A DNA stretch of 64,000 bases, taken from contig CALYLW010000739.1 in the NCBI GenBank assembly GCA_944989445.1, positions 124,001 to 188,000 of the forward strand, given 5' to 3'. Shown piece after piece: positions 25,922 to 35,015 of the stretch. The position numbers were made by a program, and so were the translations under genes. How positions within the stretch are numbered: the stretch's first letter is position 1; every line of letters begins with the position of its first letter. The DNA comes from Ampullaceana balthica. Taxonomy: Eukaryota > Mollusca > Gastropoda > Lymnaeidae. The notes under the pieces were generated by a model that searched no databases, was not told the DNA's origin, and saw only the letters and a program-made list of their open reading frames with translations.

Positions 25922-26031
25922 AAATAAGTGTATACTTACTTTCAACAATACTTAAAATACGTTAAAAATTTTGAAAAAAATGAATACATAAAATGTATTA
26001 GAAAAGTGTACATAATTTTAATGTCTTTTTA

Positions 26032-26505
26032 AAATCCTTTATATTAACTCGTGGTGTCTGCGCCCTTGTCGCCAAAACTTTTGATCGATTTTTAACCCAC
26101 TTTCTCGTAAGCTAGCGAGCTGAAATTTAGCAGGCAGTTTCGTGGCGATGATAAAAACTATGTATCAAAATTTCAGATCGATCGCATGTACCGTAATTAA
26201 ATTATTGAATTTTTAGATTATTTTATTTATTCCTATGTATCATGTTATTTTTTGAGATAGAGTGTCGCGGTGCGTATTATATTGAACAACCTTTCTGTCG
26301 TGCAATAAGGTGCGTATTTTATTGACAACACTTTTTATAAAAATATTCCTGATCGGTGCGCATTATGTTAAACATGTTTTACGACACAACTGCAATTTTG
26401 TATTTGTGGATGTCTTGCGCTGCGTATTATAAGGATTATTCTTTTAGTTACGTCTAGTACATAAATGATTTATAGTGAAAAACTTGGTTTTTTAAGGATT
26501 TCTTT
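26032..26505. mobile_element. Helentron-like non-autonomous element with asymmetric inverted ends (family R3)
   Basis: Begins AAATCCTTTATATTAACTCG and ends near ATAAATGATTTATAGTGAAAA plus ACTTGG. It contains GAGCTGAAATTT..TCAGATCGATCG..GTACCGTAATTAA and repeated TGCGTATTATATTGAA-like words. The same organisation in opposite orientation occurs twice at 43318-44306. The inverted repeat lies at the 5' tip but some 30 bases inside the 3' tip, as in Helentron-type elements. Confidence 0.6.
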
Positions 26506-27024
26506 TTTTAAAACCAATTTCGCAAAGAGAGCGCAGACATGGAGATGTGCCCCAAATGCAAAAATACGGTTTAAATTCAATGTGGACGAACGCTAAATGT
26601 CCACTATTTTAATAATTTTTTATCGTACTTTTAACAGACTGTCTTTGTTTAATATGTTTTATGGAATTTGAAAGCGGTAAGGAAAAATCTTAATTTTACT
26701 TTGACCATTGTTCAATCTTCGTGTATTTTCAGGATTCTCTGTCTGTGTGGGCCTTCAATTACAGTTTCGCATCGGATAAGAAAAATCGGAAATAATTATT
26801 ATTTATGTGCGCTGGGAACAAAACGGATCGTCTATTAATTTGGTACTTAGAGACATTATACAATGTCGACAAATATTGAACCTAAATTAACGTTTTGTCT
26901 GTCAAGAAACTATTTTTATATGTTGGTTTCAGTAGAGCTTCGATGCGTGCATTGCTGTAAGCAGCCATAAAGTAATGGTAATATTTTCAAGTATTTTATA
27001 ATATACATGTAGTAAGTTTTACAA
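26506..27024. other. Intergenic; nothing recognised
   Basis: AT-rich sequence between the R3 repeat and the SINE. No coding frame with a recognisable domain is present. Confidence 0.4.
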
Positions 27025-27260
27025 TGAAGGGTGTGGTGGTCCGAACCGAGTTTCAAATTCAAGGGTTCGAGTCTCGGCGAAGGCAGGGTCTTGTTCCCGA
27101 GATTTGGGGCGTCCCTGAGTCCACCTGACACTATAAGTTGGGGAAGTAAAGGCGGCTGGGCATATTGCTAGCATTGCTAGCCACACAATCCACTGGTGTG
27201 TAAAGGCGGCTGGGCATATTGCTAGCATTGCTAGCCACGCAATCCACTGGTGTGTTGTGG
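27025..27260 (+). mobile_element. tRNA-derived SINE with a duplicated 3' segment
   Basis: GTGTGGTGGTCCGAACCGAG and GGGTTCGAGTCTCGGCGAAG form a degenerate tRNA head; GGTTCGAGTCT is a good B box. They are followed by CCGAGATTTGGGGCGTCCCTGAGTCCACC. The same core is seen in reverse at 57689-57892 (TGAGTCACCCAGCTCCAAATGGGTACC). The last 54 bp (AAAGGCGGCTGGGCATATTG..., 27147-27254) is tandemly doubled. It abuts the target site of the Zator-like element at 27265. Confidence 0.7.
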
Positions 27261-27727
27261 CTATGGAGATGTCCATAAATTATGTCAACAAATTTTTGGC
27301 GATGTTTACCTCCCCGCTCCCGCCCCTTTTCAACAACTTGTCAAACTTCCAGAGACCCCCAAAATTAATAAATAAAAATAATAAAATGGGGACAAAAAAT
27401 TAAATAGACTAGTTTGCAACTACAACATGAAAGTAAATAAAAGTAAAATGTTAAGAAAAACAAAGTTTAATAAACTGTTAACTTATGAACATATTTCCAA
27501 TTCATAACTACAAAGTCTTACTCTAAACAGAAAAGAGATTATAGGATTTACAAAAAATTTAAATTATGAACATATTTCAAACTAATAAAACACTTTTAAT
27601 TTTAAAGACTATTTAAATATTTACAAAGACTTGTTCTAACTTCAAGCAGAAACGAGGATAAAAAATTGAACTAAATATACACTCTTAGTTTATACATTAT
27701 ACTTTTTTTTACAAACAAATCCACATC

Positions 27728-29163
27728 TTATATACTAGCCTCTATATCTTCCCATGGAGATGCCAAATGCTCCTCAATTTTTATTATTGGCATAGGTTCT
27801 GGCTGAATAATTTCTTGTGGAACAGAAACACCAGACAAGTCAACTCGCCACTCGCATTGGACAAATTCTTTGCTGTTGGGTGCATGTAGTATTTGACTGG
27901 GCCCAGGCATAAATTGTTGGTGCTGTTGAAAGTGCTTCTTTAACATGGCTTGCGAAGCAACATAAAGGTGACAGATTTTATAGATCCGTTCAAACATTAG
28001 CAACTGAATAGATGTACAATATATATCATATGGAAGAATTTTGGATGCTTTTGCTGATCGAGGTAGTATATTTTCAACTTTCACAAACTGATTGAAGAAA
28101 AGAGATGTAAATCTATGTGAGTTTATATCAAATACTTCTGGTGCTTTAAGGCCCTCATTAGTTTGGCAGATTAGAATTGGTTGGGGGGGGGATAAATCGA
28201 TCAGCAAAAATATCGTATGGGGGGGGGGATAACTCGATCAGCAATAATATCAAAGTACGAGCTTCTAATCAGTTGGCAACAAGTTATATCACATTTGACA
28301 ATATGTAGAAAGGACTGAATTGTCCTTACATGGTTTTGGCACCAAACTTCACCTTTGATTATTACATTTTCAACTTCAATATCAGACTTTTCAGGCACAA
28401 TATAGTCTGCCACTGTTGTAAATTATTTATGCTTACTTGCTTCAATATTTCGGACAATGTTTCGCCAGCATATTTGAAGTTTAATTTTTCCAACTCTTCA
28501 TCAATTGTTCGACCTTATGTGTCGAGGTGGCTTCCGATATGCTCATGTGGCAAAATTAGTCCCGACAGTTCTCGACCAAAAGGAGCCATTCGCCTTTCTC
28601 CTCGATTAAACGAACTTCTACCAGCCGCATTCGTTGCTACAATCATTGCATCAATATTCTGCTTTAAAAAACGATGGATGGCCAAATCAATAACTTTTTG
28701 ATACCTTGGATTTTCATCAGGTCCACCATCCACAGACATAATAAGAATCGGTTTGATCATCTTGTTGCTTAGATCCTTTGTAACAATGTCAAACTCTTCC
28801 AATTCAAGTAGCCTTTCATAGTCCAGTCCATGGCTATAAGCTGATGATGAGCAATGATTGCCCGATCTGATGGCTATGTAAGTTGAGCCTGCATATGTTA
28901 CAGTTTCGGGTTTACCTAAACCGTCTTTTTGGATTTCAATGCCAGCATAAACAGATGGTATGAGCTTGTGTCTAGATTCTAGATGCTACTACCGAGTCGT
29001 GGTCAGGCAATGTAACGCGGTATTCGACATGCATTAAAGGTGGAGCTTGCTTGTTAGCTGCTATCAAACCAATGGGGACTCTGGCTTTGTCATCTTTACT
29101 GATAAACCATACTTCTTTAGGTCCCAACAAAGAAGCCACTTCCTCTAGGTCAGTGCTACTCAA
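27728..29163 (-). pseudogene. Zator-like DDE transposase, catalytic and C-terminal part (frameshifted)
   Basis: Minus-strand coding in several frames. In order: DLEEVASLLGPKEVWFISK, DDKARVPIGLIAANKQAPP, LPDHDSVVAS, KLIPSVYAGIEIQKDG, AIRSGNHCSSSAYSHGLDYE, ILIMSVDGGPDENPRYQKVI, NIDAMIVATNAAGRSSFN, GERRMAPFGRELSGLILP, CDITCCQLIRSSYFDIIADR, ILPRSAKASKILPYDIYC and a finger-like tail ICHLYVASQAMLKKHFQQH. The likely catalytic triad is D of DDKA (about 29090-29105), D of VDGG (about 28708-28738) and E of ERRM (about 28595-28605). The DGG..N.R...PG.S..N..E pattern recalls ISAzo13/TP36 transposases, the bacterial relatives proposed for Zator. Frameshifts near 28970, 28520, 28400 and 28205 kill it. The protein class is widespread in invertebrates and usually left unnamed. 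Confidence 0.75.
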
Positions 29164-29421
29164 AGTGGTGGTCCCAACAAAGAAGCCACTTCTCTACGTC
29201 AGTGCTACTCAAAGTGGTGGTCCCAACAAAGAAGCCACTTCTCTTGGTCAGTGCTACTCAAAATGGTGGTCCCAACAAAGAAGCCACTTCCTCTAGGTCA
29301 GTGCTACTCAAAGTGGTGGTCCCAACAAAGAAGCCACTTCCTCTAGGTCAGTGCTACTCAAAGTGGTGGTCCCAACAAAGAAGCCACTTCCTCTAGGTCA
29401 GTGCTACTCAAAGTGGTGGTC
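29121..29421. repeat. 50-bp chimeric tandem repeat at a transposon/transposase junction
   Basis: Six copies of CAGTGCTACTCAAAGTGGTG + GTCC + CAACAAAGAAGCCACTTCCT + CTAGGT. The first 24 bases are the tip of the hAT element starting at 29399. The rest is antisense transposase coding (the VASLLG codons) lying just outside that tip. The array therefore arose by repeated duplication across the insertion junction, after the hAT insertion. Copies differ by single bases (CTCTACGT, CTCTTGGT). Confidence 0.85.
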
Positions 29422-30972
29422 CGCGGACCATCAACCGCCGGCCCGCAGAAATTATCCAGAAAAGAAAGAAAAAGTACATAAATTATTTTTAAAAAAAACA
29501 CATAAATTATAATAATTTCAATAATTATAAATTAATGTTATTTTTGCGTGTTAATGTGATACAGATGCGAGTTTTGAACTGGCCCACACATTAAAAATAA
29601 ATCTTTAAGATTTCTTACACAAGCATTTGGAACTTGCCATCTGCTGATGTAATCAAAATATGCGACTGATAATAAATTTAAATGAACAGATTAATAACTT
29701 ATATTGATTTAAATGAAATATTTAGTAAATTTTATTGAATATTATAAAAAATAGTAAGTTTTAAAAAGATTTAATGTAATTTTGACATGTGTTTTTTTTT
29801 CTTATTATTTTTTGTTTTTGTTTAAATTTTACTATTATTTATTTTCTTTTTTTTACAAATAGCATTGATTTATTTGATTTTATTTATTTGAATTGATTTA
29901 TTTAAAGTCTTAATTTGTAAAGGCGAAAGCAAATGAACAATAAGCCATTAATCTTGAAGATTTTTCTTTTCAAAAATGTTGGATGACATAATTTGTTTCC
30001 AAATATACCGAAATAATACAATTATATTTGTAAATATATGGATATACGGTATACAAATAGACACTATATTTTGTCAGATGTTAACAATAAAAATTAATTT
30101 TTATTGTCAACATCTGATGTGCATTAAAATGTAATTGTCGGTAATTGCTGCAGCAAAAAGCACCGATAGAACGTTGTTTTTTTAAAGAAAATTTAGGTGA
30201 CAAGTTAAGACTTTTTCATTTCGTTTAATTAAACTCTTTTAAATTTTCATTTACAATACTGTGATATATACTATTATTAACTTGTGTTACTAAAAATAAA
30301 TATTTTTTAGTAACATTAAAATTATATTTACAAAAAAAGAAAAAATTCAAATAAAAATACATTTTAAATATTGCCTTTATTTATATTTACTGAAACTATG
30401 AAATTAATATATTAATGTTAATTAATATATATTTATCTTTAACTTTCCGCAATCATAATCGCTTGCCGTGCTGAGTGGTTTAAATTATCTAATCCTGTAA
30501 GTGGCACGCCACTTGACTTCGATCCCTAAATGTATAGGGATACAATGAAATTCAATTATATTAATATTTATTCGGTAACTTCTCATAAAATTTTCAACTT
30601 GAACGTGGAATTTTTAAAATTAAATAATTGTCTTTGATACTCAATCTGGGAAACAACCATTTACTATTAATATATATTTTTTAGCATTGATAAAAATGAG
30701 GCCCAACAAATGACACCCTATATTCTCAAGCCACACTTTAAAAGTGAACAATTCATAGTTCCAGTCCTTGACGATGAAAAACACAGGTGAAGTAAAGTAG
30801 TTACAGCCCACGAACATCAAGTCAAGTGGTTATTGTTTTCAAAATGTGTTGGATATATCTAACCGAAGTCATGCCAAATATTTTAGGGCTGTTGGGGGGG
30901 GGGCGGGGCGGGGCTCTCGTAGCTGTGGTAGCTGTACAGGAAAATAGTGCACCACTCTATTGAAAAGCACTG
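29399..30972. mobile_element. hAT element Hx inserted in the Zator-like transposase gene (1.57 kb)
   Basis: Ends CAGTGCTACTCAAAGTGG and, inverted, CAGTGCTTTTCAATAGAG. The coding sequence reads through if it is removed: ...HIDGRFSKATLNQIK | DLEEVASLLGPK. Flanking 8-mers on the minus strand, AGATAAAG and ACCTAGAG, agree at 5 of 8 positions, an eroded duplication. Parts of its interior (for example AGTGGCACGCCACTTGACTT, GGCCCAACAAATGACACC, CTTGCCATCTGCTGATG) recur in the same order in the second Zator-like copy at 41720-41936, 47424-47609 and 56376-58730. It carries no readable protein here. Confidence 0.7.
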
Positions 30973-31300
30973 CTTTATCTGATTCAAAGTAGCTTTGCTA
31001 AATCTACCATCAATGTGTTTTGAGTGTAAATCATTTTGTGCTAGAATTAACTTCATTGGTACAGTTGTTACATTGCGTTTGCCTTCCGATTATAAACTTC
31101 AAGAGCCGAGTATAAACTGCACTTCTACTTATTTGTAAACCTTGAATCTTTAATTGTTCTGTCTAATCATCGAACTTTCTAGCACTACGATAAATATCAC
31201 TCGTGAGCAGCAGACCCATACAATGTCAACAATGGTTTTTTTTAAAGGAGCTACTGATCTTCTCAATTGTTGGTCGACCAGCTTTCTGTCGTATCTTCAA
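30973..31300 (-). pseudogene. Zator-like transposase, middle N-terminal part (frameshifted)
   Basis: Minus-strand segments KAGRPTIEKISSSF, EQLKIQGLQISRSAVYTRLL, then after a one-base shift SEGKRNVTTVPMKLILAQND and LHSKHIDGRFSKATLNQIK. The last segment ends exactly where the hAT element Hx starts and resumes in the catalytic part at 29163. The order of blocks matches the uncharacterised invertebrate proteins sharing the VDGGPDENPR block. An upstream lysine-rich stretch to about 31550 may belong to the same protein but is too decayed to place. Confidence 0.6.
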
Positions 31301-31666
31301 TTTACTGCTGACGTCAGTATTTTCAGCACAAATTTGAGCTTAAGTTTCTTTTTTTTCTTTTTTCGGTTATTTTTTTCTGTTTTTCTTGTTCATATTTCTT
31401 CCTTTTCGGTTTTTAAAACACCACTTTCTTTTATACAAAAATCCAATCTTGAAGATGCTTATCTTCTGTATATCTTCTTGTGCTCATCTTGTAGGCTACT
31501 TTTGCTTGTATTTTACAGATCATCAGAAGTAGTACTGGTTGGACCAGCTTCTAAAACAATTTCTATGGTTTGATGCTTCACATCAATTTAACATTTGTGG
31601 CTACTTTTTTAGGAAGGACATCTCAACTCTAATAATAATAACCCCCTTTTCACACCATGACGGCCT

Positions 31667-32536
31667 ATGAGTTTCATTGAGCCAGCACTAACGTTCACAA
31701 GTTTCATTGAGCCACCTCTAACGTTCACAAGTTTCATTGAGCCACCACTAACGTTCACAAGTTTCATTGAGCCACCTCTAACGTTCACAAGTTTCATTGA
31801 GCCACCTCTAACGTTCACAAGTTTCATTGAGCCACCTCTAACGTTCACAAGTTTCATTGAGCCACCTCTAACGTTCACAAGTTTCATTGAGCCACCTCTA
31901 ACGTTCACAAGTTTCATTGAGCCACCTCTAACGTTCACAAGTTTCATTGAGCCACCACTAACGTTCACAAGTTTCATTGAGCCACCTCTAACGTTCACAA
32001 GTTTCATTGAGCCACCTCTAACGTTCACAAGTTTCATTGAGCCACCTCTAACGTTCACAAGTTTCATTGAGCCACCTCTAACGTTCACAAGTTTCATTGA
32101 GCCACCTCTAACGTTCACAAGTTTCATTGAGCCACCTCTAACGTTCACAAGTTTCATTGAGCCACCTCTAACGTTCACAAGTTTCATTGAGCCACCTCTA
32201 ACGTTCACAAGTTTCATTGAGCCACCACTAACGTTCACAAGTGTCATTGAGCCACCTCTAACGTTCACAAGTCTCTTTGAGCCACCTCTAACGTTCACAA
32301 GTTTCATTGAGCCACCTCTAACGTTCACAAGTTTCATTGAGCCACCTCTAACGTTCACAAGTTTCATTGAGCCACCTCTAACGTTCACAAGTTTCATTGA
32401 GCCATCTCTAACGTTCACAAGTTTCATTGAGCCACCTCTAACGTTCACAAGTTTCATTGAGCCACCTCTAACGTTCACAAGTTTCATTGAGCCACCACTA
32501 ACGTTCACAAGTTTCATTGAGCCACCACTAACGAGC
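31667..32536. repeat. 30-bp minisatellite, 29 copies
   Basis: GTTTCATTGAGCCACCTCTA + ACGTTCACAA repeats exactly every 30 bases with few substitutions (CCACCACTA variants at the ends and at every tenth unit or so). Because the period divides by three and lacks stops, both strands show open frames of about 300 codons (SFIEPPLTFT and GGSMKLVNVR repeats); these are not genes. The array directly follows the SINE head at 32545-32626. Confidence 0.95.
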
Positions 32537-32544
32537 AAGCCACA

Positions 32545-32626
32545 ATGCCCCGAGGCTCGAACCCGCGGCTCGAGTTTTGCCTCGGTTCAATAGTCCAGCG
32601 CGCTACCACTTAGACCACCGCGCCCC
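32545..32626 (-). mobile_element. tRNA-derived SINE head joined to the 30-bp minisatellite
   Basis: The minus strand reads GCGCGGTGGTCTAAGTGGTA, GCGCGCTGGACTATTGAACC and GCGGGTTCGAGCCTCGGGGC. TGGTCTAAGTGG fits the Pol III A box, and GGTTCGAGCCT fits the B box with one mismatch. The anticodon-arm region is not a canonical tRNA, so this is read as a tRNA-derived SINE promoter rather than a functional tRNA. Its downstream body is replaced or dominated by the 30-bp array. Confidence 0.65.
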
Positions 32627-32633
32627 CAACTGC

Positions 32634-32828
32634 TTAATAATGTTGCCTTATTGCAAAGGTGGCATAACTATTCAATAACGAATCTACTTTTGTTTGCAAA
32701 TCGTCCTCTTTTTTCAATTTATTCCGAATTTTAGTTACCTCTCTTTGACAGTCTGTTTGTTTACGTTTGTTAGGAAATGCCTTTACACATGCTTCAGTCA
32801 ACAACTTGTGAAAGTTTGGTTTCTCCAT
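32634..32828 (-). pseudogene. Zator-like transposase, N-terminal exon
   Basis: A 64-codon frame from ATG at 32828: MEKPNFHKLLTEACVKAFPN, KRKQTDCQREVTKIRNKLKK and DSLLNSYATFAIRQ. The block (L)TEAC-KAFP-KRK-DCQRE-TKI-N matches the start of a widespread invertebrate protein group that shares the VDGGPDENPR region, from recalled family pattern rather than a search. It lies about 430 bp inside the 33256 end, as expected for a first exon, and is followed at once by the SINE and minisatellite insertion. Confidence 0.55.
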
Positions 32829-33363
32829 TGTAAATCTTTAAAATATATTTTTTAAAAAGTTTTTAAAATTGTTTTAATTCAATTGTTATTAAATTTAACA
32901 ATATTTCATAATCTGAACATTCTACACATGTAATGTATTTGTAAGATTTCAAATAATGGTCAGGATGAGCCTGCAGTTTTGGCGCGTATATTATTTCGCA
33001 GCATTTTCTAATTGGTCGTATCGTGTTTGGACAATGTATCGTCAGGAGCCGAAAAAACGATTTAGCAATTTTAAAAACTAAAAAATTAGCGCTGTAATAG
33101 CTTAAATATAACATATGTTAATGCATTTAATAAATTAAAGACGAAAGTTCTCACGAAACTTTTCTTGAAACCCCCCCCCTCCCCCTTGTCAACAATAATC
33201 AAAATTTACAGACCCTCCTCCCCCTTATTTTGTTGACGAAATTAATGGACAGCCCCTATAGAGACTTGTAAATGCTGCTTCACTTGCCCCATAGGCCAGC
33301 ATGGTCTGAAAAGGGGACTTTACAAAGTTTTACAATATTTATATTATCAATGATAATCTATCT

Positions 33364-33714
33364 TCTATAATAATAAAAGGCAATTTTCTGTCCGGTCCTC
33401 GATAGCGATTGATCCCTCAAACACATATGACTCCTACAGCCAATCCTATTGAACACGTTTACGCGGACGTTCAAAACGAGTTATTTTAGGTGCGGTATTT
33501 CTTCCAAGACTTTATTTTGAGTGAGTTATGCGCGTTGGGATTTATATTAAAAAGCTCTGTTTTTACGAGTTATTTATTTTAACTATAATGAATAGTATTT
33601 TTGACGTGATGCACATGTAATGCCGGTCGAGACGGCTGTTGGAGGGGAGTTACAACATGCCACCGAATGGTGGCGGAACGTCCTTGGGCGGGCTTTGTTG
33701 CTCGTGTTATATAT
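33364..33714 (+). mobile_element. Helentron-like non-autonomous repeat, copy 2
   Basis: Begins TCTATAATAATAAAAGGC and ends GGCGGGCTTTGTTGCTCG. It aligns along its whole length with 22410-22765, with small indels. It lies about 100 bp outside the right end of Zator-like copy 1 and has no coding. Confidence 0.65.
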
Positions 33715-33997
33715 GATAGTCCAGTAAACTGATTAGTGGAATGTATTTCTACTGACAGCCGAAAATGGCAACTCACAATCTGTAAATAACAAATACGTTT
33801 TAAACACCCTAGCCCTCCCCACCTCCTGACTATACAACACATGACTTTAGACTAACACAAATGTGTAACGCCCACTGCCATTACCACGTATACAAAGACT
33901 ATTGATGTATGTTCAGGAAGTTCTAACAAAATAAGAAAATTTTGTCAGCTTGAGTGAATTAGTTGGTTTGTGACGCCAAAATTTATTATAAAATTAT

Positions 33998-34068
33998 TGC
34001 ATCGACCGGGAATCGAACCCGGGTCACCCGCGTGGCAGGCGAGTATTCTACCACTAGACCACCGATGC
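33998..34068 (-). tRNA. tRNA-Gly (GCC)
   Basis: The minus strand reads GCATCGGTGGTCTAGTGGTA, then GAATACTCGCCTGCCACGCG and GGTGACCCGGGTTCGATTCC, then CGGTCGATGCA. The acceptor stem GCATCGG pairs with TCGATGC (last pair G-T), the anticodon stem CTCGC pairs with GCGGG, and the loop CTGCCAC holds anticodon GCC (34034-34036). A box TGGTCTAGTGG and B box GGTTCGATTCC are intact. A TTTT run just downstream (34 genomic A at 33990-33993 region) is the Pol III terminator. No intron and no encoded CCA, as expected in a nuclear eukaryotic tRNA gene. Confidence 0.95.
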
Positions 34069-34492
34069 TTAATGAGACTACCGGTAAGGTCGTTGATAAA
34101 TTAAAAATTTTGGCCGAATTTGTAACGCGAAATAATTCCATCAAAATTAAGTTTACTAATATGTTTGAGGGGCACAGGCTCTTGTTTTGAACATTTGTTT
34201 ACTCATGAAATAGCAACACAACACAATTTATATTACACAGTAGTCAGTAGTACAATAAATGTTTGAATGTTTGTGTGATTCATCCCTGTCTGAATCTGTG
34301 TTTGTAATTATAATATAAAATGTGTTGCACTGTGCACTTAATTTAAACTTAAACTGTCTATAAACGAAAGAAAATCGTTTTCCATGGCGACCATGGATGT
34401 CTTAACGTTTTAACTTAGGTTTAGTTTTGTTAGTTTTTAAAAACTTTTCTCCCCAGCCTCTCGGAGACTAGTAGCGGCCATCGCATGACGTC
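34069..34492. other. Gap between tRNA gene and the plus-strand exon at 34493
   Basis: No coding frame seen. If the exon at 34493 is a first exon, its promoter and 5' UTR lie here; CCATGGCGACCATGGATG near 34382-34399 is an unusual ATG-containing upstream stretch. Confidence 0.35.
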
Positions 34493-34649
34493 ATGGCGTC
34501 GATCATGAATAAGTTTTTAAGCCCGGCGGACAGCGAGGCGTCACAGTCACAGTCGAAACTGAAGCCCGATGGTCCGTTCATATTCCACGATCTACTGCGT
34601 CACAACGAGGAGATCAAGGCGAACAAAGGCAGAAACGTTCCGATGTGGT
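34493..34649 (+). CDS. Candidate first exon of an unidentified gene
   Basis: The ATG at 34493 opens MASIMNKFLSPADSEASQSQ, SKLKPDGPFIFHDLLRHNEE and IKANKGRNVPMW, ending at a good donor (TGGT|GTAAGT). Composition and codon use are much more gene-like than the surroundings, and a CpG-containing, GC-richer stretch precedes it. It leaves a one-base overhang, whereas the next plausible exon (39415) needs phase 0, so at least one more exon should lie between if they belong to the same gene. Past the donor the open frame runs into LINE sequence. Family not recognised. Confidence 0.5.
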
Positions 34650-34675
34650 GTAAGTTGGGCAGAATTGCTGGCGTG

Positions 34676-35015
34676 TTGGATCGAAACACTAGACTAGAGG
34701 ATAGAAGAACCAAGAGCAAAGTAGTAATCATACATAAAGCAATTAATTCTAAACAACCCTCGGATAGACATAAGGATAAAAACACCCTTTCTACTCCGTA
34801 TGCCGTATGCAAGAACAAACACATGCAAATTTTCGTTCTTCCCGTCCGGAATTAGGGCGTGGCATGGGTTGCCTGAAGAAACCAGGAAAACCAACACTTA
34901 ATCAACATTTAAATCTCTAATAAAAATGCAGGACTAAACACAAACCATAGATAAGCGTAGGACGAAATAATCTTCTGTATAGAAGGAGCGTCTGTAAACA
35001 GATAAGATAAGATAG
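34676..35015 (+). mobile_element. LINE 3' fragment (end of reverse-transcriptase ORF and 3' tail)
   Basis: Three plus-strand frames together give LEDRRTKSKVVIIHKAIN, then RTNTCKFSFFPSGIRAWHGL and PEETRKTNT, STFKSLIKMQD: the (R)T(N)..FFP..I..WN.LPEE....STFK pattern at the end of many LINE ORF2 proteins. It is followed by AGAAGGAGCGTCTGTAAACA and the tail GATAAGATAAGATAG. Frameshifts show it is dead. Its 3' tail recurs at 25200, 35420, 41795, 52515 and 57615. Confidence 0.7.

Larger units (their letters stand above)
27265..33256 (-). mobile_element. Zator-like DNA transposon, copy 1 (about 6.0 kb, nested insertions, dead transposase)
   Basis: The left end GGAGATGTCCATAAATTATG faces the right end GGGGCTGTCCATTAATTTCG (reverse complement of 33237-33256). 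Both continue with TCAACAAA, a purine/pyrimidine-rich tract and a further TTGTTGACAAG-type word. TAT flanks both sides (27262-27264 and 33257-33259), a 3-bp duplication. On the minus strand it carries, in order: an N-terminal exon (32634-32828), a SINE plus 30-bp minisatellite insertion, more transposase coding (about 30973-31300), an inserted hAT element (29399-30972), and the catalytic and C-terminal transposase coding (27728-29163). The superfamily assignment rests on the 3-bp duplication and the resemblance of the catalytic block to ISAzo13-type transposases. Confidence 0.8.

Noticed and set aside
29051..29396. Overlapping repeat-containing plus-strand frames
   Set aside because: Antisense of transposase coding and the 50-bp chimeric tandem repeat.
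31609..32593. Open frames of about 300 codons on both strands with decapeptide repeats
   Set aside because: They follow from a 30-bp minisatellite without stops; both strands are equally open and no start, splice or promoter context supports translation.
33963..34190. 75-codon plus-strand frame over the tRNA region
   Set aside because: It is the antisense of the tRNA-Gly(GCC) gene, a common source of false short proteins.
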